Origin: Prorocentrum cordatum
Taxonomy: Eukaryota; Sar; Dinophyceae; Prorocentrales; Prorocentraceae
NCBI GenBank assembly: GCA_963575745.1
Contig: CAUYUJ010002080.1
Span: 177,049-241,048 of the forward strand
DNA length: 64,000 bases
Direction of reading: 5' to 3'
The number at the start of each line of letters is the position of its first letter. The stretch's first letter is position 1. Below the pieces are notes generated by a model that made no database searches, was not told the DNA's origin, and was given only the letters and a program-made list of their open reading frames with translations. A program made the position numbers and the translations under genes. This document shows, piece by piece, positions 11,013 through 21,588 of the stretch.

Positions 11013-11440
11013 ACCATTGTAAACCCAACACTTTCAACGATGTTGAAGTGCACCCTCCCTCCAGGATCCTCCTCCGTAGGCCCTTTTAAGGAGTCGTTTC
11101 CGTTGAGGGAAATCCATCGTTGGGGGGCAGCCGCGTGAACATTTTGAAGCGCGCCAGGGTTTCCATGACTTCAACGCCACGAGTGATCTTGACGGCTACG
11201 TCTTGGCGATACTCAATCGCCCCAGCACAGCGAATATACGTTACTGTTGCGGCCTGGCAAATCCTGAAATGCTCCAACCACGAGAGCCAGCGAAACTCTT
11301 TGCAACAATGCACAACGAGGGTGGGCGACGTTGTGACGATAACCTCTTTCTTAAGAAGGAACCGACATCAATCCGTAAAGTTCTTGCAGTTCTCCTAAAA
11401 CGAATGTTCTCGGCGCTGGGGCGAGAACCACATTGAAACC
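11013..11440. other. Boundary region, diverged 83-bp satellite units
   Basis: Sequence such as TTTTGAAGCGCGCCAGGG and CTTTGCAACAATGCACAAC suggests decayed units of the satellite that is clear from 11441. No gene. Confidence 0.4.
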
Positions 11441-12370
11441 GACCCGCCCCAATCCCCAATCTGTTAATTTGAGACACTTGTTTGAAACGAATGCGCGCGG
11501 CGCAACGGCGAGAACAACATGCTGAAAACCACCCGCACTCAATCCGCGAAGCTCTTGCAGATGTTAACGAATGCGCACGGCGCTAAGGCGAGAGCCGCAT
11601 TTTGAAAACCATCTGCCCTCAATCCGCGAAGCGCTTGCAACGTTTCAACCGAAAGTGCGCCGTGCTGAGGCGAGAGCCACATTTTGAAAACGACCCGCCC
11701 TCGAAGCCAGGAAATGTAGCACGCTTCTGAAAGCGCATGCGCGCGGAGCTCGAGCGAAGGACACAGTTTGAAACGACCCGTTTCCAATCTGCGAAGCGCC
11801 GACATTTTTTTTTTTTGAAATAGAAAAAACGAATGCGCGCGGCGCCAAAGCGAGAGACACAGTTTGAAAACCACCCGGCCCCAATCCGCAAAGCTCTTGC
11901 AGATGTTAAAAACGAATGCGCGCGGCTCCACGGCGAGAGCCGCAGTTTGAAAATCACCCGCCCGCAATCCGCGAAGCCCTTGCAGATTCTCAGAAACGAT
12001 TGTGCGCGGCGCCAAAGCGAGAGCCACATTTTGAAAACCATCCACCCTCAATCCGCGAAACGCTTGCAAAGTTTGAAACGAATGTGCGCGGTGCTAAAGC
12101 AAGAACGAAACGTTGAACGCGACCCGCTGTCGATCCCTGACAACCTTGCATTTTTCGAGAGGGCACGCTCGCGACTCAAAGGCGAGAAGCACATGTTGGA
12201 AACGATCCGTTTTTAATCCGCGAAGTGGTTACAATTTTCAAAATCGAATGTGCGCGGCGCCAAGGCGAAAGCATTTTTTTTACCACCCGCCCCTAAGCCG
12301 TGGATCTTCTGCATTTGTTTAAAACGAATGTGCCGCTGGGGCGAGAGCCACATGTTCAAAACGGCCCGCC
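11441..12370 (+). repeat. ~83-bp satellite array, locus 1
   Basis: About 11 units with core CGAATGCGCGCGGCGC, then GAGAGCCACATTTTGAAAAC, then CAATCCGCGAAGC. ATG-equivalent positions include 11491, 11571, 11653, 11737, 11833, 11916, 12000 and 12082 (spacing mostly 80-84; one 96 because of a T-run at 11806-11817). Open frames on the minus strand are repetitive artefacts. Confidence 0.93.
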
Positions 12371-13000
12371 CTCTATCTGTGAAGTTGTGGCCAACCTTTC
12401 AAGGAACAGGGTCATGATTTGTGAGGGCGTCTTAATGTAAACACCCGGCTCGCCTTTTCGACCATTTTCGGGTTGCGACAGGGAGAAATTAAAGCGAAGG
12501 CCTTACGGCTGGTGCTGCCGACCCTGAGGTTGGGGAGGAGGGCGCGGAACATGGGGAAGAAGATGAGGAGGGGGACAGGAGGAAGAGGTGGATGAGAAGG
12601 AGTAGGAGCACAGGCGGGGAATGAATAGGAGGAGAATGAGGCGAGCAGGGTCGCGTGCACAGGTGGAGGGGGGGGGGGCGCGAAGGAAAGGCAGGGACGA
12701 GTAGAGCATGGCGATCATGAGGAGGAGAAAAAGGAGGAAGAGAATGGCGAGGATGTTGACGATGTTGACGATGACGCCGGTTGCCTATCAGGACCATTCG
12801 GGGCGTCTTTGGGCCCTCCTGGGGCGACTTCCAGGTTTCGTTCGCTGTTTTGAGGCTAGGTGTGGCATCTTTCTGACGGATCTGGTTAGTTAGTAAGTGT
12901 TGGCGGAAATTTGCACGACATCAAATTCATAATTGGGGCCTATGGTTGGACTCTGCAGCGATCTGATATTTTCTCACATGGCACGCCGTGTATTTGTTCG
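12371..13000. other. No gene recognised
   Basis: Purine-rich stretch 12535-12760 and unique sequence. Nothing supportable. Confidence 0.4.
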
Positions 13001-13841
13001 TCAGAAAGGCAAACGACGTTTTGCAGAATACAGACTAGCAGCTCCGCGCTTTATATTCAATTCGCCAAGTGCACGTGATGTCGTCTTCGGCTTTCTGTAA
13101 ACCGCATAAGATTTCAGCGCGCGGAGAGGGATTAAAACAGGGTTTGGGTCTTCTACGAAGGCATGCCTTGAAACGCCATACGTCGCATCGACATGCTTTG
13201 TCAGCAACCTCTGCACTAGCACATGCGGCTCGTCGTCGTCGCGCACCACCCGAAACCAAATTTGCACTGCTGAATGGCCGCTGTAAGATCCCATAATAAC
13301 GATATCACCTTGCTCGATGCGCCCATACTCCTACGGGGGCTTCTTTACTTGAAACGACAGACAGGGTGCCACGACGCATGCGTTTCAACGCATTCAGCAA
13401 CTTCTGCGTTGTTGTAGTGGCGTCGTGCTGATCATCTGAGATACGCATAGTCTTCAAGTCGTGAGCGTGCTGCGCCGTGAGTTGCACCATTAAGGCCTTG
13501 TGTCTTGTTTTCCTTGCACATTTGATATTTTGCGAAACGTTTCACGAACTTGTGTTTGCGTTGCCCGAACAAAACAGTTCAGCCCCCACACGCCGTCCAA
13601 ACATGTTTGCAAAATGGGTGGACATGTGATCTGTGTAAGCCCAGCGGCGTTCACCATAGGCATGCAAATGGCAGCGAAGATGTTGCAACGCAGCTGCCTC
13701 GATCTGCGCGGCAGTGCAAGGAAGACGCCGCGCAGTCGCGATTATCACATCAATGGTCTCTCGCAGTGCCAACATGCTTGATATCTGGGGAACCACTCGT
13801 ACTGGCGCCAAGCTTGGTAATGACTTGGCGAGTGTATCCAC
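13001..13841 (-). pseudogene. Decayed protein-coding relic, unknown family
   Basis: The minus strand reads protein-like over about 280 codons. Part 1 (13841-13542) includes ALRETIDVIIATARRLPC and YTDHMSTHFANMFGRRVGAE. An in-frame TGA follows. Part 2 continues in the same frame to about 13305 (DDQHDATTTTQKLLNALKRM). A shift of one frame near 13310-13330 gives part 3 (GDIVIMGSYSGHSAVQIWF ... RLLTKHVDATYGVSRHAF ... LIPLRALKSYAVYRK) to 13001. Composition is balanced and unlike the flanking repeats, so it was once coding. One stop and one frameshift mean it is disabled, unless the TGA lies in an intron. No family was recognised; a transposon-borne protein is a guess only. Confidence 0.6.
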
Positions 13842-13885
13842 ACATCACAGGGACTGTTGAGAGCTCCTCCGAAGCACCCGCCAGA

Positions 13886-14060
13886 GGGGGAGGAGAAGGA
13901 GGAGGAGGAGGAGGAGGAGGAGGAGGAGGAGGAGGAGGAGGAGGGGAACAGGTGGGGAACAGGAGGAGGAGGAGGAGGAGGAGGAGGAAGAGGAAGAGGA
14001 GGAGGAGGAGGAGGAGGAGGAGGAGGAGAAGGAGGAGGAGGAGGAGGAGGAGGAGAGGGG
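13886..14060. repeat. (GGA)n microsatellite
   Basis: GGA triplets with GAA and GGG interruptions. Confidence 0.96.
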
Positions 14061-14576
14061 GGGAATGAATAGGTGCAGGACGAGGCGAGGGCCTGTAGGA
14101 GAGGGCGTGATAGAATGCTTTGGCTCATGGCCCGTGTGAGGCATTGTGTGGGCCCCGGGACCCCCGGAGGGGGAGTCGTATCTGACGCGTGACCCCCCCC
14201 CGGAACCCCCCCCGGGACCCCCTCCCCGCGGCAGGGAAGGGATCAAAGGAAAGGGGCTTCCCTTCGACTCAATGACAACGTTGCTCTTGACCTTGAGGGG
14301 GAGGCCCCGTGAAAACTGGGGGGAGCGGCGATGGGCCCGGGGACGAGGGGGAAAGGGGAGGAGGGGAGACGGGCCCAGGGAAATGGGGAGCGCAGGGACA
14401 GGAGACGACTGGCCCAGAGAAAGGGTGGACAGGAGACGACGAAGGCGACGAGGAACGAACGACGGGAACGGAGAAGCCCTTCACACACGCCGACACAGGG
14501 TCGGTGGATTTATAAAGAAGAGGAATGGAGGTGGAGGAGGTGGATGGGGAGGAGGAGGTGGAGGGGGAGGTTTTTT
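14061..14576. other. G-rich region, no gene recognised
   Basis: Runs of G and C, including near-palindromic stretches of GGGACCCCC at 14155-14230. No gene. Confidence 0.4.
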
Positions 14577-14830
14577 GTTTGTTCGGCGTTCCTTTGGTTT
14601 TCGGTTCCCTGTTGGTTGTCGGCGCCGTTTTGGTTTTCGGCGCTCCTTTGGTTTTCGGTCTCATTTTGGTTTTCAGCGTTCCTTTGGTTTCGGCGCCCCT
14701 TTGGTTTTCGGCGCACCTTCGGTTTTCGGCGCCCTTTCGGTTTTCTGCGGCTCTTTGGTGTTCAGCGTTCCGTTGGCTCTCGGCGCCTTATTGGTCTTCG
14801 GCGCTTTTTCCTTTCGCCGAGGGGGTCTTT
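14577..14830. repeat. 21-bp minisatellite, block 1
   Basis: Repeats of TTTTCGGCGCTCCTTTGG. The unit is a multiple of three, so frames stay open (LVFGAP on plus, KTKGAP on minus). The minus frame is Lys/Pro-rich. Confidence 0.85.
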
Positions 14831-15067
14831 CGGCGCTTTTTCCTTTTGCCGAAAAGGAAGGGATGGAGGGGGCCTTCCGGCAGAGGGGGTTCGAAGGGAA
14901 TGGGTGGAGGGGCGCTAAGCTCACTTTTCCTTTGGAGAGGGATGGGGGGAGGGGCTTCTTCCGCGCGAAAGAGGGGGAGGGGGGTTTCCGAGGGCCGAGA
15001 AGAAGAGGAACAACAACTTCAGAAAGGGGGGGGCTTCCTGCAGGGGAGGTCCAAAGGTGGGAAGGGG
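14831..15067. other. Flank of minisatellite, duplicated after block 2
   Basis: The stretch with CTTCCGGCAGAGGGGGTTCG near 14870 resembles CTTTCGGCAGAGGGGATTCC at about 15760 after block 2. This suggests the minisatellite and its flank were duplicated together. Confidence 0.5.
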
Positions 15068-15069
15068 TA

Positions 15070-15247
15070 CTCCAGATTTCGTAATAAAAGGGAGGGGGTC
15101 TGGACCGTCCAAGACAAGCCATTTCAGACCTCCCCCGTGGGAGAACCCTCCAAAACATCGTCCCCAGACCCCCCCAGGCCCTCCAAGATAGCCTGGAAGA
15201 GCCCCCCCCGAAATGAGACCCCCCTCCCTTTATTACGAAATCTGGAG
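15070..15247 (+). mobile_element. TA-flanked inverted-repeat element (family TA-1), copy 1
   Basis: A 178-bp element with ~32-bp terminal inverted repeats. The left end is CTCCAGATTTCGTAATAAAA; the right end reads the same on the other strand, with A- and G-run length differences. It is bounded by TA on both sides (15068-15069, 15248-15249). It has no coding capacity. An inverted copy at 28620-28798 is about 97% identical by eye (three substitutions plus homopolymer indels). The layout is that of a non-autonomous DNA transposon (MITE) with TA target duplication. With its flanks it starts GT and ends AG on the plus strand, as an introner would. Confidence 0.88.
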
Positions 15248-15249
15248 TA

Positions 15250-15433
15250 GCCTGGGTAGTCGAAGGCCAGACTGTCAGATTGGATTGGGCCCCAAGGGCC
15301 AATCTGGCCCGGCCAAACTGGATGATTTGGGTTATTCGCCAGACTGGATTCGCGTTGGCTCCCTCGCCAGATTGCCCCCGTTTGCCAGATTGGGCCTGCC
15401 AGATTGGCGCCAGATTGGCTTCGACTACCCAGG
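15250..15433. mobile_element. Second TA-flanked inverted-repeat element, adjacent to TA-1
   Basis: Left end GCCTGGGTAGTCGAAG (15250-15265); right end CTTCGACTACCCAGG (15419-15433), the reverse complement of all but the first left base. Bounded by the TA at 15248-15249, shared with the previous element, and the TA at 15434-15435. The interior holds several CCAGATTGG / CCAATCTGG motifs. Different family from TA-1, 184 bp, noncoding. Confidence 0.7.
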
Positions 15434-15484
15434 TAGCTGAGCCCACCCCCAACCCCTTTTGGAACAGGAAAGAGGGGACGGGGA

Positions 15485-15705
15485 GTCCTTTTGGTTTTCT
15501 GCGCTCCTTTGGCTTTCGGCACCTCTCCGGTCTTCGGCGCCCTTTTGGTCTTCGTCACCCCTTTCGGTTTTCGGCGTTCCTATGGTTTTCGGCGCGCCTC
15601 TGGTTTTCGCGCCCTTTCGGTTTTCGATGGCTCTTTGGTGTTCGGCGTTCCGTTTGTTTTCGGCGCTCTTTTGGTTTTCGGCGTTCCTTCCTTTAGCCTG
15701 GGAGA
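15485..15705. repeat. 21-bp minisatellite, block 2
   Basis: Same TTTTCGGCGCTCCTTTGG family as 14577-14830. Confidence 0.85.
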
Positions 15706-16605
15706 GGGGGGGCTTCCGCCCCCCGCCCTGTTGCCTAAAAGGAGGAAGGGGAGAGGGGGCTTTCGGCAGAGGGGATTCCGGGGGGGGGGGGGAGTAGGTA
15801 AGCCCCTCTCCCCCCCTGGAACTGGAGGAGGGGGGCAGCTTCCAGAGCGCGAAAGGGGGAAGGGGGGTGGGGAATTTCCGAGGAGGGGAAAGAAAGGGAG
15901 GGGGCCCAACAGATGAGGTCCAAGGGAGGGGGGTAGCTAAGCACCTCCTCCCTTCTCTGGGCAGGGAGGACGGGGGGGGGGCCTCCCAGAGCGCGACATT
16001 GGAGGGGAGTCTCTTCCCAGGGGCGGGAAGAAGGAGAGAGGCGGGGCCACCGGCAGGGGAAGTCCAAGGGGAGGGGGGGGGGGGAGCAGACCAAAGGGGG
16101 ACCCCCTCCCCTTTTGGGAGTGTGCCACGGGCGCGCTCTCTCAAAGGTATCCCTCCTGCGCACCGTATGGGCCTAAAAGGGGCACGTAAGGTACACTGGT
16201 TTCTCCCCCCCCCACTTATCCCCACCCCCAGTACGCAACGCCCAACCTGGCCGCCACCTCCTCCCAACTCCTCCCCCCCTTTCCCCCGCCCCTTCCCCTC
16301 CCCCTCGCAAGCCCCTCCCCCCCTTCCCTTGTCGTCGTTCTTGCCTCTCCCCCTTCCCCCTTGCCTTCTTTGCGCGCTTGCTCCTGAAGCATGTCGCCCG
16401 CGACTCTGATCCGTACACGACATGAGGCCGCGGCCTCACGCGTCCTGCCCCGCAGGGCACGGGCACAGCTGGGTGCCCGACTCCGGCGCCTCCGCTCCCC
16501 CCCCGTGGGCAGACGGGAGGTCCCCGACTGGATGGGCTGCGACCTCTCCGTCTGCCGGGTGCTGCAGGCCCCCCCTCCTCTCCGCCGCGCGTGTGGGCAC
16601 CGCGT
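15706..16605. other. G-run/C-run rich region, no gene
   Basis: Strand-switching G-rich (15700-16100) and C-rich (16200-16380) blocks. Open frames are Gly/Pro/Arg artefacts. Confidence 0.45.
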
Positions 16606-16658
16606 GGCTCGGCTCGGCTCGGCTCGGCTCGGCTCGGCTCGGCTCGGCTCGGCTCGTC
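16606..16658. repeat. (GGCTC)n pentanucleotide repeat
   Basis: About ten perfect GGCTC units, followed by a short CGT run. Confidence 0.95.
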
Positions 16659-16714
16659 GTCGTCATCGTCGTGGTCTTGGTCGTTGTCGTCGTCGTCGTC
16701 GTCGTTCCTGTCGT

Positions 16715-16800
16715 CCTCGGGAAGGAAGGAAGGGAGGAAGGAAGGAAGGAAGGACGGAAGGAGGAAGGAAGGAAAGACGGAAGGAAAGGGAGAAGAGGGG
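16715..16800. repeat. (GGAA)n-type purine repeat
   Basis: GGAAGGAAGGA units with GAC interruptions. Confidence 0.9.
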
Positions 16801-17175
16801 AGGACTAGAGGAGGAAGGTCCCTGCTCCTTCCTGTAATGTCGTCGTCCCTCCTTTCTTCGGTGGTTCAAAGACGGGGTCCTGAGGGATGGGGTCCTTCGG
16901 ACGAGGTGCCCCACGTAAACTGACCTTTGGATCCTGTCCTATTCACAGGGCCCCATCCCTCAGGACACCATCTACGAACGCCCGATGTATTCTATTCCTT
17001 CCCGAAGGCGACAAGGACGAGGAGGACGACGAGGAGGACGATGACCTGGGAGAGGCAGGGAGGACGAGTAGGAAGACGACGAGGGCGAGCACGGACGCAG
17101 AGGGAGGAGGAGGAGGAAGAGGAGGAGGAGGGGGAGGAGGAAGAGGAGCAGCAGGAGGAGCAGAAGGGGTAGGAT
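16801..17175. repeat. Duplicated 20-mer flank and GGA tract
   Basis: GGGGTCCTGAGGGATGGGGTC at 16875 and the related reverse-complement GGGCCCCATCCCTCAGGACAC at 16949 form an inverted pair about 60 bases apart. A (GAC/GGA)n tract follows at 17013-17165. Confidence 0.5.
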
Positions 17176-18960
17176 GAGCAACATCAGCAACGGCAGTAGG
17201 AGGAGCATGCTGACGACGAATCGGCGCTTTCTTCGGTCTGTTGGTGCTTTCTTTTAGATGTTGGTCGTCGTCGTGTTCGTCACCTTCATCCTCGCTACCC
17301 GTATTATTTAGTTTTGCCCGTGGTCATCGTCATGTTATTCTTATGTTGTTAGTATTATTATTATTATCATTTCCTGGAAACATTAATCATCTTGCTACCC
17401 CATTTTTCTTCCTTGTCGCTGGGCGCCGTGAACCTTAGTGAATCTACGTTACTTTGGTCCTTCATTATTCTCCTATTTCTTTTTCAGTTTGTTTCCGCCA
17501 GGGATTGCAGCCGTGTTTTCCAGAAGGGCAGGTGATCCGTGCTTCTCTTCATTTTCTGAAATGTCCCGACCTTCTGGTGGCTTGTGCATTTCGGTTCCCT
17601 GATCGGCTGTGGACGTTCTGCTGAGCGTCCGAGCGCACCTGCGTAGGCATATTTGTTCACACAAGCACCTTCATGTATTCCGTACCAGACGTGGCTCCAA
17701 GAGCAGGTTGTGGCACAACATTCGGCGGCGAGCGAGTGGGTACGTGAGAAGGAGAAGACCCTCTCAGAAGGCTCGGAAGTCCTCCAGCCTGCTGACAAGT
17801 TTTTCAAGCGTTTCCCGAAGACGCAGAACACTTCTCAGAAGTTGCGAGGGTTTCTGAGACGTCCCGCCGCCTTCTGAGAAAGTTTTCTCCTTCTCATTTC
17901 CCCCCCTCGCTCGCCGCCATCAAATGGAGTCGTCGGATCACGTCCTATCGCCGACGCATCGGCGATACGGCGCGATGTGGAGCCCGAGTTTGCTCGCGCC
18001 GAAGTCGCCAACGCAGCGGTGATGCATCGGCGATGCGGCGCAACCCTTTGGTACCAACCACTCGAAACCACTTTCAGGAGGCCTCTGAAGGTGTGTTTCG
18101 GGAAGGAACTCCGCTGGATGCTCCCAGGTCACCCCCAGGGGCGCGAAGATATCCACACTTCGCGCGTCGCGGCTGGGGCGGCTGAGCTGGACTTCTCCAG
18201 GGGGCGACGCAAGGGCGCGAAGGCAACCGCGGGGCGCGATGCGCGAAGCTGGGGGGGCCAGATACTCATACGTCCTATCCCCAGGGATCGTCCGCAGCGA
18301 TCATCTTCCTCTGACGCCACCCCTGCCCCCATCCCACCTCTGCGCCCCCCCCCGACGTGCGGCCCCTTTCATGCAGCTCGGAAGTTCTTTCCAGAGTGCC
18401 CGCAGGAGGCTCCAGGAGGCGCAAGAGGCTCCGACATAGTCCTCTCCTTTCTCCTCCGCTATTGGATGACTTCTGAACTTTTGATTCATGACGCGAGTAC
18501 TTTTTGGTGGCGTGCGGACAGCGGGCGCGAGGCGCATTCGCCGACGCCCGGTCGCGGTGCCCGCTTAGTCGGGCACCTTCATTCAGGCGCTTCTTTTACG
18601 GGTCTTCTGACCCTTGCGCTAAAACCACCTTCTGCGCTTGCTGAGCTCTAGCACAGGGCCAACTTCGATCCGATCGATCGAGGGAGCGCGGTCCACCGCG
18701 GCTGTGCTGAACAAAATCCCTGAGAGGGGGGTCACAGAACCTGGGGGGGGCTCCCCCCCACACACAAAAAACAACATCGCTGAGGGGCGGGTCTGAAACC
18801 GGGGGGACGGACCCCCTCCCACTCCCAACCCCCTCCCCTGCACAACCCCCCCCGTCCCAAAGAACCCGGAGGTCCGACCCCTCCCCGAAGGCCCCCTTTC
18901 GAACCCCCCCCGCATCCCCCATCCCCTCCCCAGGCCCCCCCGGGGGGGTTCGAACCCCCC
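17176..18960. other. No recognised gene; unassigned ORFs
   Basis: The plus-strand frame 17977-18651 and the minus-strand frame 17831-17484 are open, but they share no family features I recognise. Dispersed CGATGCATCGGCGATGCGG-type motifs occur at about 17955 and 18020. Mirror-like GGGTTCGAACCCC motifs begin at about 18945. Confidence 0.35.
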
Positions 18961-19149
18961 CCATTCGCCACCGGCAAACGTCGACTACTACGACGACGAC
19001 GATGACGACGACGCATTCTTGCGCCGGAGGGGGGTCGAACCCCCCCCCCCCGCGGGCCCCCAGGGGTTTCGAACCCCCCTTCCTTCCACTACACGCCGGT
19101 GGCAGCCTCGACGACGACGACGACGAAGACGACGACGACAACGACGACG

Positions 19150-19181
<32 letters not shown>

Positions 19182-19267
19182 GACGACCGCGACACGACGA
19201 CACAACGACGACGACGACGACGACGACGAAAACGACGACGACGAAGACAACGACGACGAAGATGGCG

Positions 19268-19299
<32 letters not shown>

Positions 19300-19300
19300 A
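18961..19300. repeat. (CGA)n microsatellite, interrupted
   Basis: CGA/ACG triplets at 18985-19012 and 19108-19300, separated by G/C runs containing TCGAACCCC motifs. Confidence 0.93.
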
Positions 19301-19741
19301 GTCGGACCCTATCGGACGGGTCGGGCGGACGGACTCTAACGGGCGGGTCGGGTCGGGCGGGCGGGACACTAAAGTCTGATGCGTATACAGCATGACGCAT
19401 GAGAACCCTAACGGACTGGCCAGTACGGGCGGACCTTATCGGGCGGGACGGGTCGGGCGGGCGGGACTCTAAAGTCTGATGCGTATACAGCGTGAAACAT
19501 GAGACCCTATCGGGCGGGTCGGGACGGGCGGACCCTATCGGGCGGGTCGGGCGGGTTGACCCTATAGGTCGGGTCGGGTCGGGCGGGCGGGACACTAATG
19601 TCTGATGCGTATACAATGACACATGAGAGCCCTGACGGACGGGTCGGGACGGGCAGGCCCTATCGGGCGGGTCGGGCGGGCGGACCCTAACGGGCGGGTC
19701 GGGGCGGGCGGGCGGGACAGTAAAGTCTGAAAATGCGCCAG
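19301..19741 (+). repeat. GGGCGGGTCGG satellite, locus 1
   Basis: Units of about 100-127 bases, each with several GGGCGGGTCGGG motifs and one TCTGATGCGTATACAG. The TCTGA positions are 19375, 19475, 19602 and 19726. Confidence 0.9.
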
Positions 19742-19854
19742 TGGATCTCCCCGAATACACTAAAGGGGGGGGTCCAAAAGCCCCCCCCCTCCCCCCTTCA
19801 AGGGGGGGGGGTCCGGACCCCCCTTTTTCTCCCCTAAGGGGGGGGGGCCCGAGG
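19742..19854. other. G-run/C-run linker
   Basis: Alternating G8-C8 runs. No gene. Confidence 0.6.
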
Positions 19855-20430
19855 GGTAGTGGCAGTGGGTAGTGGCAGTGGGTAATGAGTAGTGAGTAGC
19901 GAGTAGGGGGTAGCGAATAATGAGTAGTGAGGAGCGAGTAGGGCGTAGTGAGTAAGTGAGTAATGAGTAGAGAGTAGGCAGTAGTGATTAGTGGGTAGGT
20001 GATCAGTGAGTAACGAGTAGGGAGTAGCGAGTAGTGAGTCGTGAGTAGTGAGTAGGGAGTAGGGAGTAGGGAGTAGTGAGCACCGAGTAGTAAGAAGTGG
20101 GTAGCGAATAGTGGGTAGCGAGTAGCGATTAGTGAGTAGTAGGTAGTGGCTAGTGACTAGTGCGTTGTGACTAGTGACTAAAGACTATGTAGTGACTACT
20201 GAGTAGTGCGTAGTGAGTAGTGGGTCGTGAGGAGTGAGTAGGGAGGAGGGAGGAGGGAGGAGGGAGTGGTGAGTAGGGAGTAGTGAGTAACGAGTAGTGG
20301 GTGGTGGGTAGTGAGTAGTGGATAGTGAGTAGTGAGTCGCGAGTAGTGAGTAGGGGGTAGTGAGAAGTGAGTAGCGAATAGCGAGTAGTCAGTAGTGGGT
20401 AGTGCGTAATGAGTAGTGAGTACTCTTTGG
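19855..20430 (+). repeat. GAGTAGT heptamer minisatellite
   Basis: Degenerate seven-base units (GTAGTGA, GTAGGGA, GTAGCGA) for about 575 bases. Stops occur on the plus strand; no coding meaning. Confidence 0.95.
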
Positions 20431-20435
20431 GGCTG

Positions 20436-20500
20436 GGGTGAGTGGTTGGGGTTAGGGTTAGGGGTTTGGGTTAGGGTGAGGACTAGGGGTAGGGGTGGCG
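20436..20500 (+). repeat. Short interstitial telomere-like repeat
   Basis: GGGGTTAGGGTTAGGGGTTTGG and a further GGTTAGGG. These are degenerate TTAGGG/TTTAGGG units right after the heptamer array. Confidence 0.55.
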
Positions 20501-20770
20501 GGGGCCGGGTTCCGGAGTCAGGTGGCGGCGTGGCGAAAGGGGGGGAGGGGGGGGGTCGGACTCCCCCCCCCTCTTTGAAAAGGGGGGGGTCCTCGACGAC
20601 GGATCGGGGAAAGGGGGGAAGGGGGGGTTTCCGACGACGGAATCGGGGGAAGGGGGGAGGGGGGGGGGGGGTCCCGACGACGGATCGGGGAGGGGCGGCT
20701 AGGTTCTACCCCCCCCCTTTGCCCCCCCCCCCCCCCCCCGTCTGGGATCCAGCGGCTCACCTTCGTAAGT
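20501..20770. repeat. ~60-bp G-rich units with CGACGACGGATCGGGG
   Basis: Three units carry CGACGACGGA(A)TCGGGG at about 20593, 20630 and 20675, between long G and C runs. Confidence 0.6.
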
Positions 20771-21082
20771 CTGACGCCACATGAACACCCTAACGGGCGG
20801 GTCGGGACGGGCGGACTCTATCGGGCGGGTCGGGCGGGTGGACGCTATCTAGCGGGTCGGATCGGGCGAACTCTATCGGGCGGGTCGGGCGGGCGGACCC
20901 TAACGGGCGGGTCGGGTCGGGCGGGCGGGACATTAAAGTCTGATGCGTATACAGCGTGGCACATGAGAACCCTAATGGGCGGGTCGGGACGGGTGGATCC
21001 TATTGGGCGGGTCGGGCGGGCGGACCTTGTCGGGCGTGTCGGGTCGGGCGGGCGGGACAATACAATCTGATGCGCATACAGT
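20771..21082 (+). repeat. GGGCGGGTCGG satellite, locus 2
   Basis: Same family as 19301-19741. TCTGATGCG occurs at 20939 and 21066, 127 apart. Confidence 0.9.
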
Positions 21083-21290
21083 ATGCCTCCTCTCTCCTCC
21101 TCTTCCTCCTCCTCCTCCTCCTCCTCCTCCTCCTCCTCCTCCTCCTCCTCCTCCTCCTCCTCTCCTCCTTGTTCTCCACCTCCTCCTCCTCTTCCTCCTT
21201 GTTTTCCTCCTTTCCCTCCCTCTCCTAATCCTCCTCCTCCTCCTCCTCCTCCTCCTTCTCCTTTTCCTTCTCCTCCCTCTCCCCTTCGCG
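21083..21290. repeat. (TCC)n microsatellite
   Basis: TCC triplets with TTC and CCC interruptions. Confidence 0.96.
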
Positions 21291-21557
21291 TTCTCTCGCC
21301 CACTGCCGTTCCCACCCCTGAACCATCGCCCCCTCCCGCTGCTGTTCCTCCTCCTCCCCCGCTCCTCTCCCTCGTCCTTCTTCTCCAACGCGGGTGGACG
21401 GGCGCTGGCGCAGATCTGCGACGATGTCGTCCGTCGTCGTTTGCTGGCGGCGAGTAGGGGGGTGTGGGGGGGGAGAGAGAGAGGGGGGGGGATTGAAACC
21501 CCCTGGGAGGGCCTGGGGAGAGGGGCCCCCCCCTGGCGCAAGACTGTGTCGTTGTCT

Positions 21558-21588
<31 letters not shown>

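Noticed and set aside
11539-12069. 176-codon minus frame with repeated RGLRADGFQNVALALAPR-like units
   Set aside because: The ~83-bp period is not a multiple of three and units shift frame; a satellite artefact, not a repeat protein.
18940-19080. GGGTTCGAACCCC motifs resembling a tRNA T-loop (also at 21619)
   Set aside because: No matching acceptor, D or anticodon arms around them; they are mirror-like G-run/C-run sequence.
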